A stretch of 64,000 nucleotides of DNA, from NCBI GenBank assembly GCA_025266875.1, contig JALLLT010000016.1:806001-870000 (forward strand), read 5' to 3'. Under the pieces are notes generated by a model. The model had not been told where the DNA came from and made no database searches. It saw nothing but the letters and a program-made list of their open reading frames with translations. The translations under genes were made by a program, and so were the position numbers. Numbering within the stretch: the first letter of the stretch is position 1; each line of letters starts with the position of its first letter. Shown one piece after another: positions 48,673-62,025 of this stretch. The DNA comes from Fennellomyces sp. T-0311 (lineage: Eukaryota > Mucoromycota > Mucoromycetes > Mucorales > Lichtheimiaceae).

Positions 48673-50532
48673 TCAATAATATGTGGTATCCTTTTCCTTT
48701 GACATTTCTGGACTGACTGCAGTATTTTCATAAGCGGCAAGTTCCAGCTTGGCCGCATCGACATCAATAAACACAACAATCACTGCAGCTACCACAAACA
48801 AACCCAATACAAATGGCCATCCCATCCAAATATTTGACGTCGACTCGGATATTGCTCCAACAACCACCGGTCCAATCCATCTAAAGTAAATGTGTGTTAT
48901 AAGAGTTGAGTTTGCTCATGCAGAGAAGCGGCTTACGATGAGGCCTTGTTGACAACACCAAACAGACCAAAGAATAGGTTCTCTTTTCCTTTCGGCGTCA
49001 ATTCTGCCAGCATAGTTTGTTGCCATGCCCAAATCGGAGCGGTAAACAGGCCTGACCACGCTGAGAAGAACCAAAGCTCCCAAGTCGTCTAATACAACCG
49101 TTTAAAACCGCACATACAGTTGTTTGCAAGTCAATATTACCTTGATGCCAAAGTTATTCATGCTTATACCGAAGCAACCCCACAGTGGCATCACCGCAGT
49201 CAATCCGACAATGATCAAGAGATTGGTTTTTGTTTTGATACCGAACTTCTTCGTTACGTACAAGAATCCAATGCAACCGATAATGGATGTGATAGCAGTA
49301 ATGAGACCCTGCAATGTGATCTGCAGTGCCGAGAAACTGGTTACTTCACCAGTGATAATAGAAGTCATTTGATTGATGGTGGATACCGCATCCGAAAACA
49401 TGAAATATGAAAAGATGTACATGAATAGATACCGTAGCTTTCGAGCCTCCCTGTAATTGACCACTAGTTGGCATTGATATTTTTCTGAGTAAAAGGGCAT
49501 TATTATACTTACTTGACGGCCTGAATAATTGACTTCCATCCAATTGTTAAGTGGTTTTCTCCAGAAGGTAGTGGCGGACCGCGTCTCCCCGAAGGTTGGA
49601 ACATAAAATAAGGTATGGCATTTAGAATCCAAAACCCACCACATACTACTGTCCCAATAAAGTTGTAGATGGGTGCATCACCTAGTATGCTTTCTGGCGA
49701 CCAAGGAGCAAACGCAGCTGCCGACAACACGGCCGTCAATATCAAGAAGCCAATGTTGGACCAAGTTGTTGAAATTGCCGAGACATGGTTCCGCCACTGC
49801 TCTACCACGGCCGCACATTCTTTGGGAGATATGTTGCTGACACGTGCGTTGCGCACGATCGGCAAGTTGTCGCTCAGGGTAGGAAATGCAGCGCCATAAA
49901 ATACGAGTGTTGTGCCATACGATATAAGTGCAATGATAAATATGGCCATCATGGCACCCCAGTGTGTTCCATCGTCATTGACTAATGCAATAGGGGCTAT
50001 CTGAGCTGTGCACGCGATCACGGTTGCTGTCAGCAAGATGTATCGGTTCCACCGGCCATAATCCGCGAGACTGCCGAACGTGGTGAATAGTAAAAATTGA
50101 ATAGAAAACGAAATGGACTGCACATAAAGCATCATGGATGAAACAGGAACAGAACCGGATGAGGACGGCCATCGAACATTGCATGGTGATAATGCGTTTT
50201 GAATATCGCACGCTCCACCCGTCTGTGGGTTAAACCCGCCACGATAGGCGAGGTATTGCAGGATGGTCGGCATATAGCTGAACATCGTGTAACCATTATT
50301 CTTTTGCAAAAAAAGTAAATAAAATCCGATCAGTTAGGAATATACTGTTTGTGCTTATATATATGTAGAATGCGGTATTTACCCCGTTGTAATATAGGTA
50401 ATATCCCCATAGCTCTTTTTTTGTTGCTGGTGGTTGCTGATTGATCACAGCAATCTTGCTTGGATCTTCTTCATGGTTGTCATTCAATGGGATGCTGAAC
50501 GGATCAGCAAGTATACGTTCGCGCATCGACAT
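48673..50532 (-). CDS. ATG22: ATG22-like vacuolar efflux transporter
   Basis: Exons 50532-50383, 50300-49513, 49450-49141, 49088-48937, 48880-48673; 535 aa. Atg22 is a vacuole-membrane MFS-like protein exporting amino acids released by autophagic breakdown. Seen: KKELWGYYLYYNG at the N-terminus, NNGYTMFSYMPTILQYLAY, FTTFGSLADYGRWNRYILL, FYGAAFPTLSDNLP, then VSAISTTWSNIGFL, RKLRYLFMYIFSYFMFSDAV, WFFSAWSGLFTAPIWAWQQT and ELTPKGKENLFFGLFGVVNK, SSWIGPVVVGAIS and about 10-12 membrane segments. The loop motifs DxG...R and TPKGKE-NLFFGLFG are family hallmarks. It lies downstream of SNX4 on the same strand. Confidence 0.94.
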
Positions 50533-51333
50533 TTTTTTTATGTTTGTGATCTTTAGCGAAGTAGCAACAAGTTGAAAGGTGAAAAACAGCTTTATGGCCA
50601 CACAGTCTGCTATATATATATATTGCCGCTTAAGGGGGTTGCAGATGTAGTCAAGTTTTGTCCTTGGGTATGCTACCGTGCCACTCCACACTACAGCAAT
50701 TATAACAACAGGCTGCCAGTATCCAGAAGTCTTGTGTTTCGCCATTGATTTCCTTCAATACAGCCATGTTTGACTTCTACATAACCATTCCGTGTGTAAT
50801 AGGATGCGGAATGCTAATCAATACTTTCCACTTCTGGCGCCTCGTCTCCTTTTCGTATCTGTGCAATTAACTCATTATCGCGCAGTATGTGTAATGAGCC
50901 AACTTGGCTGCAGAGGCACTGGTTTAAATCTAAAACAAAAAGAATTCGAGAAACACTTCTGCCGTGCTTATTTCCACATCATGCAGGCGCCACTGCACCC
51001 CAACAGCATTGCATTCGAAACATATAGCGTGATCCAGGCCAAGCTGTCAGGGTTCCGTTAGCAGTAGGTTAAGCGAATGAGCATGACAAAGAGTGCAGTA
51101 AAAAGAAATTGATGCGTGATAAGGAATTAAGTATGCGTAGTATGTTGTGTTGGTCAAGTTGCGCTCGATGCAAGTTCCTGATAAAAATGGAAAAAGTAAT
51201 GCTAATAATATTTGAGGCAAGGATGCAAAATCACGATTGTGGAATCAAAGTAGTAGAATGTCAATGTATGCTAGAACAAATGAATAATGATAAACAGGGA
51301 ATGGGTATGAATAAAAGGAAATGATCATGTATC
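50533..51333. other. Intergenic between ATG22 and SNX4
   Basis: No gene seen; includes an (AT)n tract at about 50611-50624 and the presumed ATG22 promoter. Confidence 0.4.
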
Positions 51334-53149
51334 TTAGTCTTCGTCATCTTCGTCGTCTAGTTTGATGTTTTCCAGGGCAGGCAAGATGCTCTCCCATAGT
51401 TTTGTACTCTATATCTCCCGTAAATACCTTTGCATCGCTTGCATATTGCAAAATCCTCACCTCAGTGTAGAATGAAATGTGGCTGTCAGCATAGGCCATC
51501 AAACCCTGCTTAAGTTCAGCCGTTTTGGTCGTTTGAAACGTGTCAAATTCTTCCGTCATTTGCTCGGAGAATCCATTTGTGATGTCGCTAGTGCGGGTCA
51601 CCTCGCTTTCAAGCTATAATTGCAGATTAGAGTGTATCCTCAAGGTGTAAATAGAGGATACCTACCTCTTCGATTTTTTTTTGTATCTCGGCAAGTTTCT
51701 CAGGTGAGCTATTGGCAATCTTGTCGCGCTCTTCGGTCGCCTTTTGCAAATACGTCGATAATTCCTCAAAGTCAATCTGACTCTCATCTCGCTTTTGCAA
51801 AGTATCCTATTCAGACAAATTTAACATAAAATAGCCAGTTATTGATCGGCGTCGTGTTACCTTGACAGCATGGCAGTACGCCAATAGCTCATGTAGGTCG
51901 TTCATAAACAACATTTCCTCGGTATTGTTCATTTCTTTCATATATTTGCCATATGTTTCTGTAGTTTCGGCAAACTGACGCAAAGGCATGGCGATACTAG
52001 ATTCCAAGGCTGATATTTCTCTAATGCTCCATGCAAAGCTTGTGTAGTCGCGTATCAAACCTATAATAGCATCGTTGAGAAATCACATGCGTAATTGTGG
52101 AATGCGCATTACTTGTTTGTCGCTGACTGATTCGCGAATAGAGTTTTTCGATCGTAATGATGTTGTCTTCCAACTTATCCACATAATCTTGCATATCAAG
52201 GAACCGCTGATCTGCCTTTTTGACAGTCGCAAAGGCATTCATCAGAACATCGCCTAGGGTATCGAAGAACGACGGTGCTTCTGGGACCTTTTCGGCTTGG
52301 ATCGCACGCTTGTCATTTTTCTATTCTGCGCTTAGTGAAACAAGCTCCCACGGATCTTGCATCCAAAACACTTACAAAATCGTCCGACTCTAGAAATATT
52401 CTGGTGCACTGCGACTTTTGCAGGCATGGATGGTTTGCGATGCGATTGAGGAACCATTGTAAGCTAATAATAGTCATCAACCGGCCGAACTGAGCAGATC
52501 GCACGAACAAACTACATACCCCCATCGCCGCTTTTCGAGGAATTCATCACTGAATCGATTGCCTTTGATGTACGCTTTAGACGATGACTTTTTGTTAGCT
52601 GCAAGAAAAAAGTATACCATGCATCCTTTTGTTGTTTACCTAGCCGATGCTTCTCCGGTAGCGGAGGAACAATGCACACAGGAAATTCAAGTGTCAGAGC
52701 ATCATGGAGCCATACGAAATCCTGGTAACGACGCCGCACTGACCGCGGCCGAGTGCTGTTGAATGTTTCTAGTGTTGTCTATGTAAGCGGTTAAATAACA
52801 CTCCTGTGAGAGCAACAGAGATACGTTACCTCGGTTGTCACGAGATATGATATAAACCCTTGCACCGCTGCCGTTTGCTTTTCAGGCTTCTCCACACGAA
52901 TGGTCATTCTGCATTCCGCTTTGGCGGTAGCCAAGGGTTCGGACGTGGATGGTGTTGGGGGATCTTGATATGTACTGGAGTACGATTGCTGTGCGGTTTC
53001 GACAGGTCAGCGAGGCTCCTCCCTCTGCATAAAATAGAAAACTTTACTTCATGGCTCTGAAATGGATCGAAACTAGGCAACGATGACCTGTCGTACGAAG
53101 AGAAACCGTTGCCCCAATCGGCATCGTCAAACACATTTTCATTCAACAT
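51334..53149 (-). CDS. SNX4: Sorting nexin SNX4/Atg24
   Basis: Ten exons: 53149-53048, 52988-52830, 52778-52640, 52574-52520, 52463-52376, 52320-52113, 52060-51861, 51806-51666, 51613-51461, 51408-51334; 439 aa. SNX4 binds PI3P and sorts cargo from endosomes; in yeast it also serves selective autophagy. Seen: a PX domain (about 70-185: MTIRVEKPEKQT, GFISYLVTTETTLETF, RPRSVRRRYQDFVWLHDALT, FPVCIVPPLPEKHRL, FSDEFLEKRRWGLQWFLNRI) with the RRYQDF phosphoinositide-binding site, then a BAR-type helical region (FFDTLGDVLMNAFATVKKAD, DYTSFAWSIREISALE, FEELSTYLQKATEERDK) and an acidic end KLDDEDDED. All ten exons close in phase. Confidence 0.94.
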
Positions 53150-53804
53150 GGCGCTGTATGAAAAGGGAAGAAAGAAGAAAAAAAAGTTGATAAAGCGTTG
53201 GCGCATTTTAAATTGCTGTTTTTGGGCGTGATGGTCGTTCGCCTTCATCAATTGATGATACTCAGCTCGTTCGCAAATAAAACATCTGTGCCGTAACCTG
53301 GGCAACTGCGATCGCCATGCTTTCTGTTCTGCTTTGACGTATTCCAGCGATTTGCTCGATCGGTCGTTGCGTCGAAATCGCTTGATCAATTCAAAACGGT
53401 TGAGCGCTAAATTGGATCAGTTATCTGCTGTCAATGTCGTCAACCCCACTGCCGAATCTGCAATATCGTCTTTAATATATGCATCGACGAATCAGGAACC
53501 TGGTTGCTCCGAGCGCGCTGCAACTAATTTTTTGTACTAATAGTCAACCGTCCGTTCCACTTTTATCCTATCCGTACGTTGCTGTGCTAACCCTTTGGAT
53601 GCACGGTTACCGACCCCACTCCCGCGTTTGATATCTATATGCATATGTACGAAATGCACATCCACACACAAAAGCGACACTCAATCGCACGAAGGAATAT
53701 TGTTGAACCGCGCACGTGCTCCGCGTGATAGACGCATCAGCTGGATAATCGAATCGAAACAGCCACATGTCGTTTGATACATAGCCATCTTTATTGATAT
53801 TGAT
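53150..53804. other. Intergenic between SNX4 and uL14 genes
   Basis: Presumed SNX4 promoter; no gene. Open frames here (e.g. 53334-53540) lack motifs. Confidence 0.4.
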
Positions 53805-54481
<677 letters not shown>

Positions 54482-54894
54482 GTCGGATGAACAGAAAGGA
54501 GGAGTGCGGTAGCCCGGATGTCCAATTTCATTTGCTCACAGTTCTTCCGTACATTCGGCATGAATTCCGATGATTTTTTTAAATGATGATACGCCATCGA
54601 ATATTATCACATATGGTGGATGATAAGACCCAGCAGCTCATCAGCTCATCATGTATTCATTAATCAGGGTGCTGTAGCAGGTATCCCAGCTTAATTAAGC
54701 GACATATGAACTTTTTCTGAAGTCCATTTACACATGAATCAAGCATGCTTCTACAGCGACATCCTGTATCCATAGCAATACTATCTCCATGGTTTCTCGC
54801 TATGGAAAACTGTCGGTGAGTATGACTACACCCCATTACTCTGTTTCATCGTGACGATGTGTTCTGACTTTTTAGTTTTAGCTCATGCTATATT
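54482..54894. other. Intergenic, uL14 promoter side
   Basis: No gene seen. Presumed promoter of the ribosomal-protein gene. Confidence 0.35.
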
Positions 54895-55105
54895 CCGCTG
54901 TTGGTCTATGTTGAACCTGACTGTCCCCCACTTGCGGTACCTAGGTTTGCAGTACGCCATGTCGATGGAGCAATAGACGTTGCACACGATAGTCAGTCAA
55001 CGCTGTTTTGGTACCAACGCGTTATTGCTGTGCAAATATGGGCCCCGTTCCATCAGCATGTATCGATTCCAGCTTACTTAAACAGAGTAAAGATGCTTAC
55101 ATAGT
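54895..55105 (+). pseudogene. Decayed copy of part of the LRR gene
   Basis: About 210 bp parallel to 59814-60034 at DNA level. Shared blocks: GTTGAACCTGACTGTCCCCC vs GTTGAATCCGACTCTCCTCC; GGAGCAATAGACG vs GGAGCAACAGACG; CTTAAACAGAGTAAAGATG vs CTTGAACAGAGTAAAGATG. The parent codes on the opposite strand and the copy runs into its intron acceptor region, so it arose from DNA, not mRNA. Frames are broken. Confidence 0.8.
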
Positions 55106-56609
55106 AACTATTCTTCGTGGATTCGAAAATTAATGTTACAGATGCAATACGCACAAAAAGATACAATTGTAAAGTGGTTACATACTCTGAATCCTGTTCA
55201 AGTCTTTACGAGCATCAATTGGTCGGCGATGACCACGTAGAATATACGACACGAGAACTTTCACCAATGACTTACAATCACCACACTGCAGCAAGTAATA
55301 GTTACAATCTTAATGATACCAATATACAGATGAAATATCTATATTAAGTGTAATCCTAGTTACTGCACCCACGACATTTGCGAACTCTACGTATCCTGAG
55401 TAAATCACTAACATGTATGGTACTCAGAATACTCCCGTCTACACGGATCTATTCTTCTCCTTTTCACATTCAATGTCCCACTCGCATCTTTAATGATAAT
55501 AAATAATGAATGGAATATATATGGAAAATTTTGCTGTAGTTTCCAGCGACTACGGAGACTGACATTTACCCATTCTGCTTCGAAATGTACATTTGTGCCC
55601 TGGATTCTTCGCATTGCGTGAGTTAACAGGTCGCATGGCTTCTAAAATCCTGCACCGCAGAATTTCTTTTATTTTTTCGTTATGTTCAGCATGGCGGCAG
55701 GACTAGTAAACCTTGCCATATCCTTACCAACGAGTATATCTATGTCATTTAACTTCTTTAACCCCTGCAGATCTGGTTTGCTCTTGACAATACCTTTCGT
55801 GTCTAGTCATAGTCTTTAGCTGCTTTTACCCTAAACTCTGACCGAAATATCGAACCAAGAACAGCCAATAATCCACTAATATATATATGCATCAAGAGTA
55901 TTTCGCATTCCTTCTGCAAGTACAGCCCTGAACTTCTTGGCAATAAATAGAATCAAAGACGTGTAGATAAATATTAATCCACCTTTCCGCCTACTCATAC
56001 TAAATATAGCAATGTATTTTCGCCCTACGAAAACCCTTTGTAACGATCACTCTTTTAAAATAATTACCCAGTTATTATCATTATGTCACTGGTTCATGAA
56101 ACTTTATCTCTGATCCGAGGCTCGTGGATTGGCATCGTTCAAAATAGTTTGTTTTGCTGACAACCATTTTTTGTAAATTCAAGGCGAAAGAACTCAAGTA
56201 ATTCGGACTATGTATGCTATGTTTAACTACAATAATCATGCTATTGAAAGTAGTGAATTATTTATGGTTGTAGGCTTATAAAAAACTAAGCAAAAGCCTC
56301 CAGCAAGTGACATGGTCAACTGAGCTTGACATTCTAGCTAAAGAAATTTCTTGTGCTCGCTCAGAAAAATAATGCTCTGCGCCTACGACATGCTAGCATT
56401 CTTTTGGGACCAAGCGATGACCCAAATTAGCCGTATATATCAGTCCAAAGCTGTCGCTCTTGTGCACAGATGGCACCTTCTTTTTTGCAGTTGGTGCTGC
56501 TTTGAATATCCAAAAAGTACAATGCGTACGACTACATACGTGCACTGTCATCTTTTCTTCGCCCGCAATCTTGCCATACACCACTCTTGAGAGCTTATGT
56601 TTAGTTATA
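55106..56609. other. AT-rich intergenic stretch
   Basis: No gene, RNA or repeat that I can support. Confidence 0.4.
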
Positions 56610-57010
56610 AATCAATGTACCCGCATTGCTTCGTACGTCCAGTAGTACAACGGTGGTCAACAAGCTGAGTCACCCCGATGAGGACGAACCGGCGCCAGAA
56701 GAGGCCCTACAAGGCAGCGCACCCACAACCACAAGAAATCACCCATAGGGTGGTCACACTTTTATATCCCCAGCAATTTTATTTGACATCGTGCCTACCC
56801 AGTTCTTTTCTTCGCATTACTTTATAATAACCTTCTACTACACACACCTATCTTTTTCCAATTGGGGGGTTTTCAGGCATGGCACCAGCTTCTTTATTTT
56901 ATATATTTATACATTTGTACCGCAAGGAAGCGACCACGTCCCTATAAGGGTAGGTTTCATAGTCTTCCCCAATAAAGCCAATACTTTTTCAACTACAACG
57001 GTGGTCATAG
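56610..57010 (+). repeat. Dispersed repeat shared with 0.88-1.26 kb (copy D)
   Basis: The coding tail reads KLSHPDEDEPAPEEALQ before a TAG at 56748-56750, like copy B's YLSHP...EEEPAPEVALQ. The following DNA shares GTACCGCAAGGAAGCGACC and CTTTTTCAACTA with 1166-1240, in the same order. The upstream part of the domain is too decayed to read. Confidence 0.6.
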
Positions 57011-57533
57011 CATATACTTCTTCAGCTCATCTACCAAGTTCTTTCAAAGTAAAGCAGTTGGCGTCGATAAAAATATGTACCTATGGGAGGTAACACTTTT
57101 TAAATTGTTTATAATCGGTGAAGGTTCCGTCTCTGAGACTGCTGTGTACTCCTTGGTAGCCTGCTTATGATTTCTCATGGGACGAAGAAACATATCGTAT
57201 CATTGTCCGTTGGGGAGCAGGAGGGGCACTTTTATCTTCTTTTTGCTTGTGCTTCTCCAAGGTCCGCCCCAAACATGTCACTTCTGCTCTCGAGACCGAT
57301 CAGAGTGGCAAATAAAGCAAAGAAAGTGTTACCTTCCATACGACCAGCAATCAAACAAAAGCAATGCAAAATATCCGCAAGCGTAACAATCACGTAACTT
57401 ACGGTCTTACTGGTTACTCTCCCACCATTTCCCCAAAAAATCATGGAAGAAGTATGTCAATTAATTGAATGTTATAGCTGGAGTACGTAGTAGTAAGTGT
57501 ACGAAATTTGGTGGAGATCACTTGTGTCTATAT
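57011..57533. other. Intergenic stretch
   Basis: No gene seen; 3' flank of the YSC84-like gene. Confidence 0.35.
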
Positions 57534-59197
57534 CTATTCTAGCTCCACGTAATTTGCTGGGAACTATAAAATAGTAGATTAGTCTCCTGCCAAGCTAGCC
57601 TGCTAGTGTTGAACACATACCACACCCTGCTCTTTTCCAATCCGCCCTGTCCACCAATCTTGCTGGTTGTCTGTTTTCTCGATAATCGTAATAATTGCAC
57701 CTTCCTCAAAGCTCAAATCGCCTGGCTGTTCTCCCTTATACGCATACAGTGCTCTCGCTATTGGTTCGGCTGGTTTGGGAGCTGGTGGTGGTGGTGGTAG
57801 ACGGGGTGCAACAGGAGGCGGCGCTGGTGCATGATACGCTGGTGGGGGAGATGTCGTTGGAGCTGGTGAAGGGTACGCTTGAGACGGGGAATGATACTGT
57901 TGAGCTGGTGCTGGTGGTGCGTACGTTTTTGGTGCTGGCGGGGCATATGCTCTCGGTGCAGGAGGTTGCTGGCTTTGTCGAGTACTTGGGGGCGCTCGCA
58001 ACGTACCGGGTTTCGAAATGGTAGTGGATCGATAAACATGGCCGGACGACGAAGTTGATCCGCTTTCATCACCTTCCTCCCCGCGGTTACGGTTGTACAA
58101 TTGATGGATATTGCCAAGCGAATTGAACTTTGCACCAAGTGCACGATACAAAGGGTCAGCTTCGGGGGGAGGTGCGACGGTGCCGTTCAAAAGCTCCTTT
58201 GCGGTTACACGCTTTCCATAAAACTTTTCATTGGCGTCATTGCGAGTAAGAATAACTGATCCTTCAAGTGAAACGCCTACAGCAGCATCGTGAACTTTCG
58301 GCTGCATATCACCAAAGCTGGTTGAGGTTACTTACCGGCAAACAGGCCGCGGGTCTTGCTGTAGGAGTAAACGGCAGCAATGTGCTTGAGTGTTGCTGAG
58401 CCCGAAGCTTCTGCATTGCGACCCAAGGGACCAGCAGCCACTATTGCGAAGGTATACATGTAAATGGTCCATTTCTATGTAGCCATGTTACACACGTTAC
58501 CCGATACGTTGCCGCCAAGCGTGATACTGCCGAAATGGCTGAATGTCTTGACAGCCTCTTTGGTATTGAGGACCAAGACAAAATCGGTGAGTTCTGCTCC
58601 GATCTGACCGCCCGCGCCAATGCCTGCGGTTGCAATTGCGCTCGGACTCGACCACGCTGAGTAGAAAAAAAAATCGCAAGTCAGCAATCACGTTCTCGCT
58701 TTACATATTCCATATCGTACTGTTGTCCGGGAGCCTGGGGGAAGAAAGCAGAACGTGAATATCCATCGCTTAAGCATTCAGCAGCGATACGACTTACCGT
58801 GCCACAACCAAGCCTGAACCAGCGCGACCTGAAAACAGGAACCCCTACGTCAAAGAATGAGCCTCTGCGCAAACGATTGGAAACACAAACACCTACGGCC
58901 TTAAGCACTGAGTAAATAGCCAATCCATGTGCATTCTTCAAGATATCAGGTGGGATGATTTTGTCAAGACCCTGGCCAGGATCTGCTTTTGTGGTCAGTT
59001 GCTATGTTGCGATGGGTTACAATTGACATGCCTATGAAGCTGTTCAGGATTTTGGCGGCCTTCTTGCATTCACCTGTGGATTGCGCATTGTGGATCAGAC
59101 CGCAGATCTTAGAAAGAGCGCGTCGTTTAATTTTACCTGAAAGCTTGGTGGGAATGGGCGAGTTAATGTTGAACGAGTTGTTGAGCTTTTTTTTCAT
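57534..59197 (-). CDS. YSC84/LSB3-like SH3 actin-patch protein
   Basis: Nine exons: 59197-59137, 59073-59032, 58982-58897, 58844-58798, 58734-58721 (14 nt), 58656-58501, 58440-58336, 58276-57621, 57563-57534; 398 aa. In yeast Ysc84/Lsb3 bind Las17 (WASp) and actin at endocytic patches. Seen: the N-terminal SYLF (Ysc84) domain (PIPTKLSGECKKAAKILNSF, IIPPDILKNAHGLAIYSVLK, AGFLFSGRAGSGLVVARLPD, GAGGQIGAELTDFVLVLNTK, SITLGGNVSVAAGPLGRN, TRGLFAGVSLEGSVI), a proline-rich middle, and a C-terminal SH3 (ARALYAYKGEQPGDLSFEEG, DWWTGRIGKEQGVVFPANYV). Intron 2 starts with GC (GCATGT); the nearby GT gives a stop. The WASp gene, its expected partner class, lies at 22.5 kb. Confidence 0.93.
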
Positions 59198-59419
59198 GAG
59201 GAAAAACGGGTGAAAAAGAGGCGAAATAGGTAAAATGGCAGCTGTATTGATGGCGGACCTTGGCCACGCATTGACCGTTGTTTTTGGCTTAGCGTTAAAA
59301 TATTCATATACTAAACGTGGCGAAGCACTTGATGGTACATTTGTTGCATGCAAGAGTAAAAATGAAACAGGATGGGGGAAGTTATGCCGGAAAGGGAATG
59401 GTGGGGAATTAGAAAGGTA

Positions 59420-61462
59420 TCACGAGCTATCCGTCGCAGCAGTGGTGGCATTATTGCTTTTCGCCTTGCCAAGGTCCATCTCTTGCAGCACCCGCAGCCA
59501 TTCCGTCCCCGCCTCACGCCGCATCGACTCGATTTTGCGTCGAAACGACATGGTCGCTGGTGAAACAGATCGATGCTCCTTTTTATCGTCGCTTGGGGAC
59601 CGACTACGCCGCACTTTGGATCGCGATCGCCGCTTTCGGGACGACGACGACGTTGATGCTCTGCGCGCAAGTTGCCCTTCCTCAAGCTCAGCGACACGAT
59701 GCACCTTGCGGCCCGCATCGTCTTCCTCCGTCGGTAACGGGGGCTGCTCCTCCTCACTCTGCCCCAGCTTGACAATGCGCTTCGCCTTTTTGCTCTTGGC
59801 CCGCGCAATCTTGGGCTGCTCTGTCTTTGTTGAATCCGACTCTCCTCCACTTGTCGTCCCTGGTTGCGCAGTGGGCCATGCTGGTGGAGCAACAGACGCC
59901 GCGGGTGCACGATAATCATCTGATGCGGTGGTAGCACTCACACGTCGTCGTTCTGCGAAGCTGGGACGCGTTCCATCCAGCATGATATCGAGTCCAGCCT
60001 GCTTGAACAGAGTAAAGATGTCTACACGGTACTCACTCTTTCATGAAACAGTAAAATTAAAGTTTGCAACTGCGGCACATAAACAAATCACACTTATTAC
60101 CTGCAACATTGTAAACGGGTTACCCTGGATCCATACGTCCTCCAGGTTAGGGAGCGACGTAAGCCGTCCGATCTCCGCCGAGTCCTCGATACGATTGTCG
60201 CGTAGATCCAGTCGCTCCAATGCCCATAGGCGATCCAGTCCCGCCAACATGGTCAGCCGATTGCCTCGAAGATCCAGTTCCTGGATATTGCCGAGTACAG
60301 TGTTGATTCCGTTCACAAACGAGATCATATTGTGTGCCAGCTGAAGCGACTGCAAGTTGTAGAGGTGTGAGAGTGCTGCAGGGACGTCGATCAGGAGGTT
60401 ACTTGACAGATTGAGGTGGGTGACTGACTGGATTTGTTGCAGCGGTTCATTGTCGAGGGTTGTCAGGCTGTTGTCTGCGAGCGACAACATTTTGAGCCGC
60501 TGCCACGTTACGTCCTTCTCCGAACCATCCACGTCCCTTTGAATCACATCCGCAGCATCCTCTACATTTGCTCCTTTCACAACCAAACTGACCAGGTTCC
60601 GTCTCAATTCGGGCCATCCATCCACGAATCTTGGATGCGTACCAGAAAGTTCCAGAAACGAGAGCGTGTGAAACGGCGAAAGCGATAGAACGATCGATCC
60701 ATCCTGCGGCAATGGCTTTTCGTAGTGGGCGATAGCGCGCTGCGAGGATCGGGTCGTGGCATTTTGCGGGTCTATCAGTAGATTCATCTGCAGTTTGAGC
60801 GCCGACACATGCGCAAAGAATTTATGAATGTGCATGATATCTTCATGGAGCGGGCGTTGCTCTTGTTGCGTCGAGCGGCGTTGCCATAGATTCCATCCGG
60901 TCGACAGTGAGAGTGTGGACATGGTTGACGCAATTGACCCCACAGACATGATCGAAGGAGCCTTTGTTTCGTCGTCGACCGAGGTTTCTGTTTCAACCAC
61001 TCCGCCTTCCGGTATCTCACCGAGTAGCGCCGGATCGCCAATATCGAGCCCCAGGTGCTCAAACTGCACTAGCAAAAAGTAGTAATGATGGATGTCCAAT
61101 GACAGCGTGCAACGGGGTGGCATGTATGGAGTGTTGGAGAGCGCAGACGTGCTTGGTAACGCGGCCATAAGCAGCGACATGTAGGGGACCTGTATTCCGT
61201 ACAGGGACGCTGGTGTGCCTGTGGTCGATGTTTTGAAGCTCTGGCTGCTGCTGGGTACTTCATTGCTTGCATTCGACCCGCCGAATAACGATGTTACTGC
61301 CGTCGTGATGCTGGACGTGGTATCTGCAGGACCGTTGCGGTTGTTGCTGTTCTCTTCTATCTTTGGCAGGGTGTGGTTGGCGCTGGCTAGTCGCACTTCA
61401 TTCGTGTCAAGGTAATGTGAGAATGTACGAATAAAGCGATCTCCTGGAATTGGTGCGGCCAT
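59420..61462 (-). CDS. Leucine-rich-repeat protein
   Basis: Exons 61462-60101 and 60031-59420; 657 aa. Function not established. Seen: a Ser/Thr-rich N-terminal region with MSLLMAALPSTSAL, a unique middle segment (HHYYFLLVQFEHLGLDIGDP), then about five leucine-rich repeats at about 335-450 (LKMLSLADNSLTTLDN, VTHLNLSSNLLIDVPAAL, LQSLQLAHNMISFV, IQELDLRGNRLTMLAGL, LERLDLRDNRIEDSAEI) closed by LPNLEDVWIQGNPF, and a basic/acidic C-terminus with SKKAKRIVKLG and RKRRSRSKVRRSRSP. The layout resembles fungal LRR proteins related to nischarin or STK11IP (inference, weak). The start at MAAPIPGDRF is chosen because upstream residues look non-coding. A decayed copy of its exon 2 start lies at 54.9 kb. 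Confidence 0.85.
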
Positions 61463-62025
61463 CGTGCATATGTGTAAGATTGTGTGGTATCGAAAAAAGA
61501 AAGAGAAGGTTGTCCACTGGAGAGCGCACACCCGGTGTCGTCGCGGTAGTCGAAAAAAATGGTGCATTTCGGCTTCCATGGCGACGATTTCCATATCAAT
61601 CACTCCCCAGCTTGTTTAATATATTTTGTATTCAACGATGCAGATGTTTCAAAAAAAAGAAAACCATACTCTATCGCGATCACAATCCTTTCATGACTTC
61701 TATTAGGTTTTTTCTAGTACATAATTTCGTTATACCACATCTTTATTGTTGCGAAGGTCAAATGCAACAACCCATTGTCCACGTGATAATCGGCATTGGA
61801 AATATCTGCATTTGGTGAGGTTTTTTTTGAAAATTATGTATGCGTCGATTCAACATATTCGATAGTAAAAGTACTTTTCTATTTGTGTTGTAAACGGTAG
61901 AAGCAGCCAGATTTCTATCAGATGTACGTTGAAGGAAAATGGGCGACGTTCTGATATATACAACTGCGCAAGGTTGTTTTTAGAGTTTATCCATTGATAA
62001 AGAAGTCAAAAGTTTACACTGCCAA
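61463..62025. other. Intergenic, LRR promoter side
   Basis: No gene seen. Confidence 0.4.
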
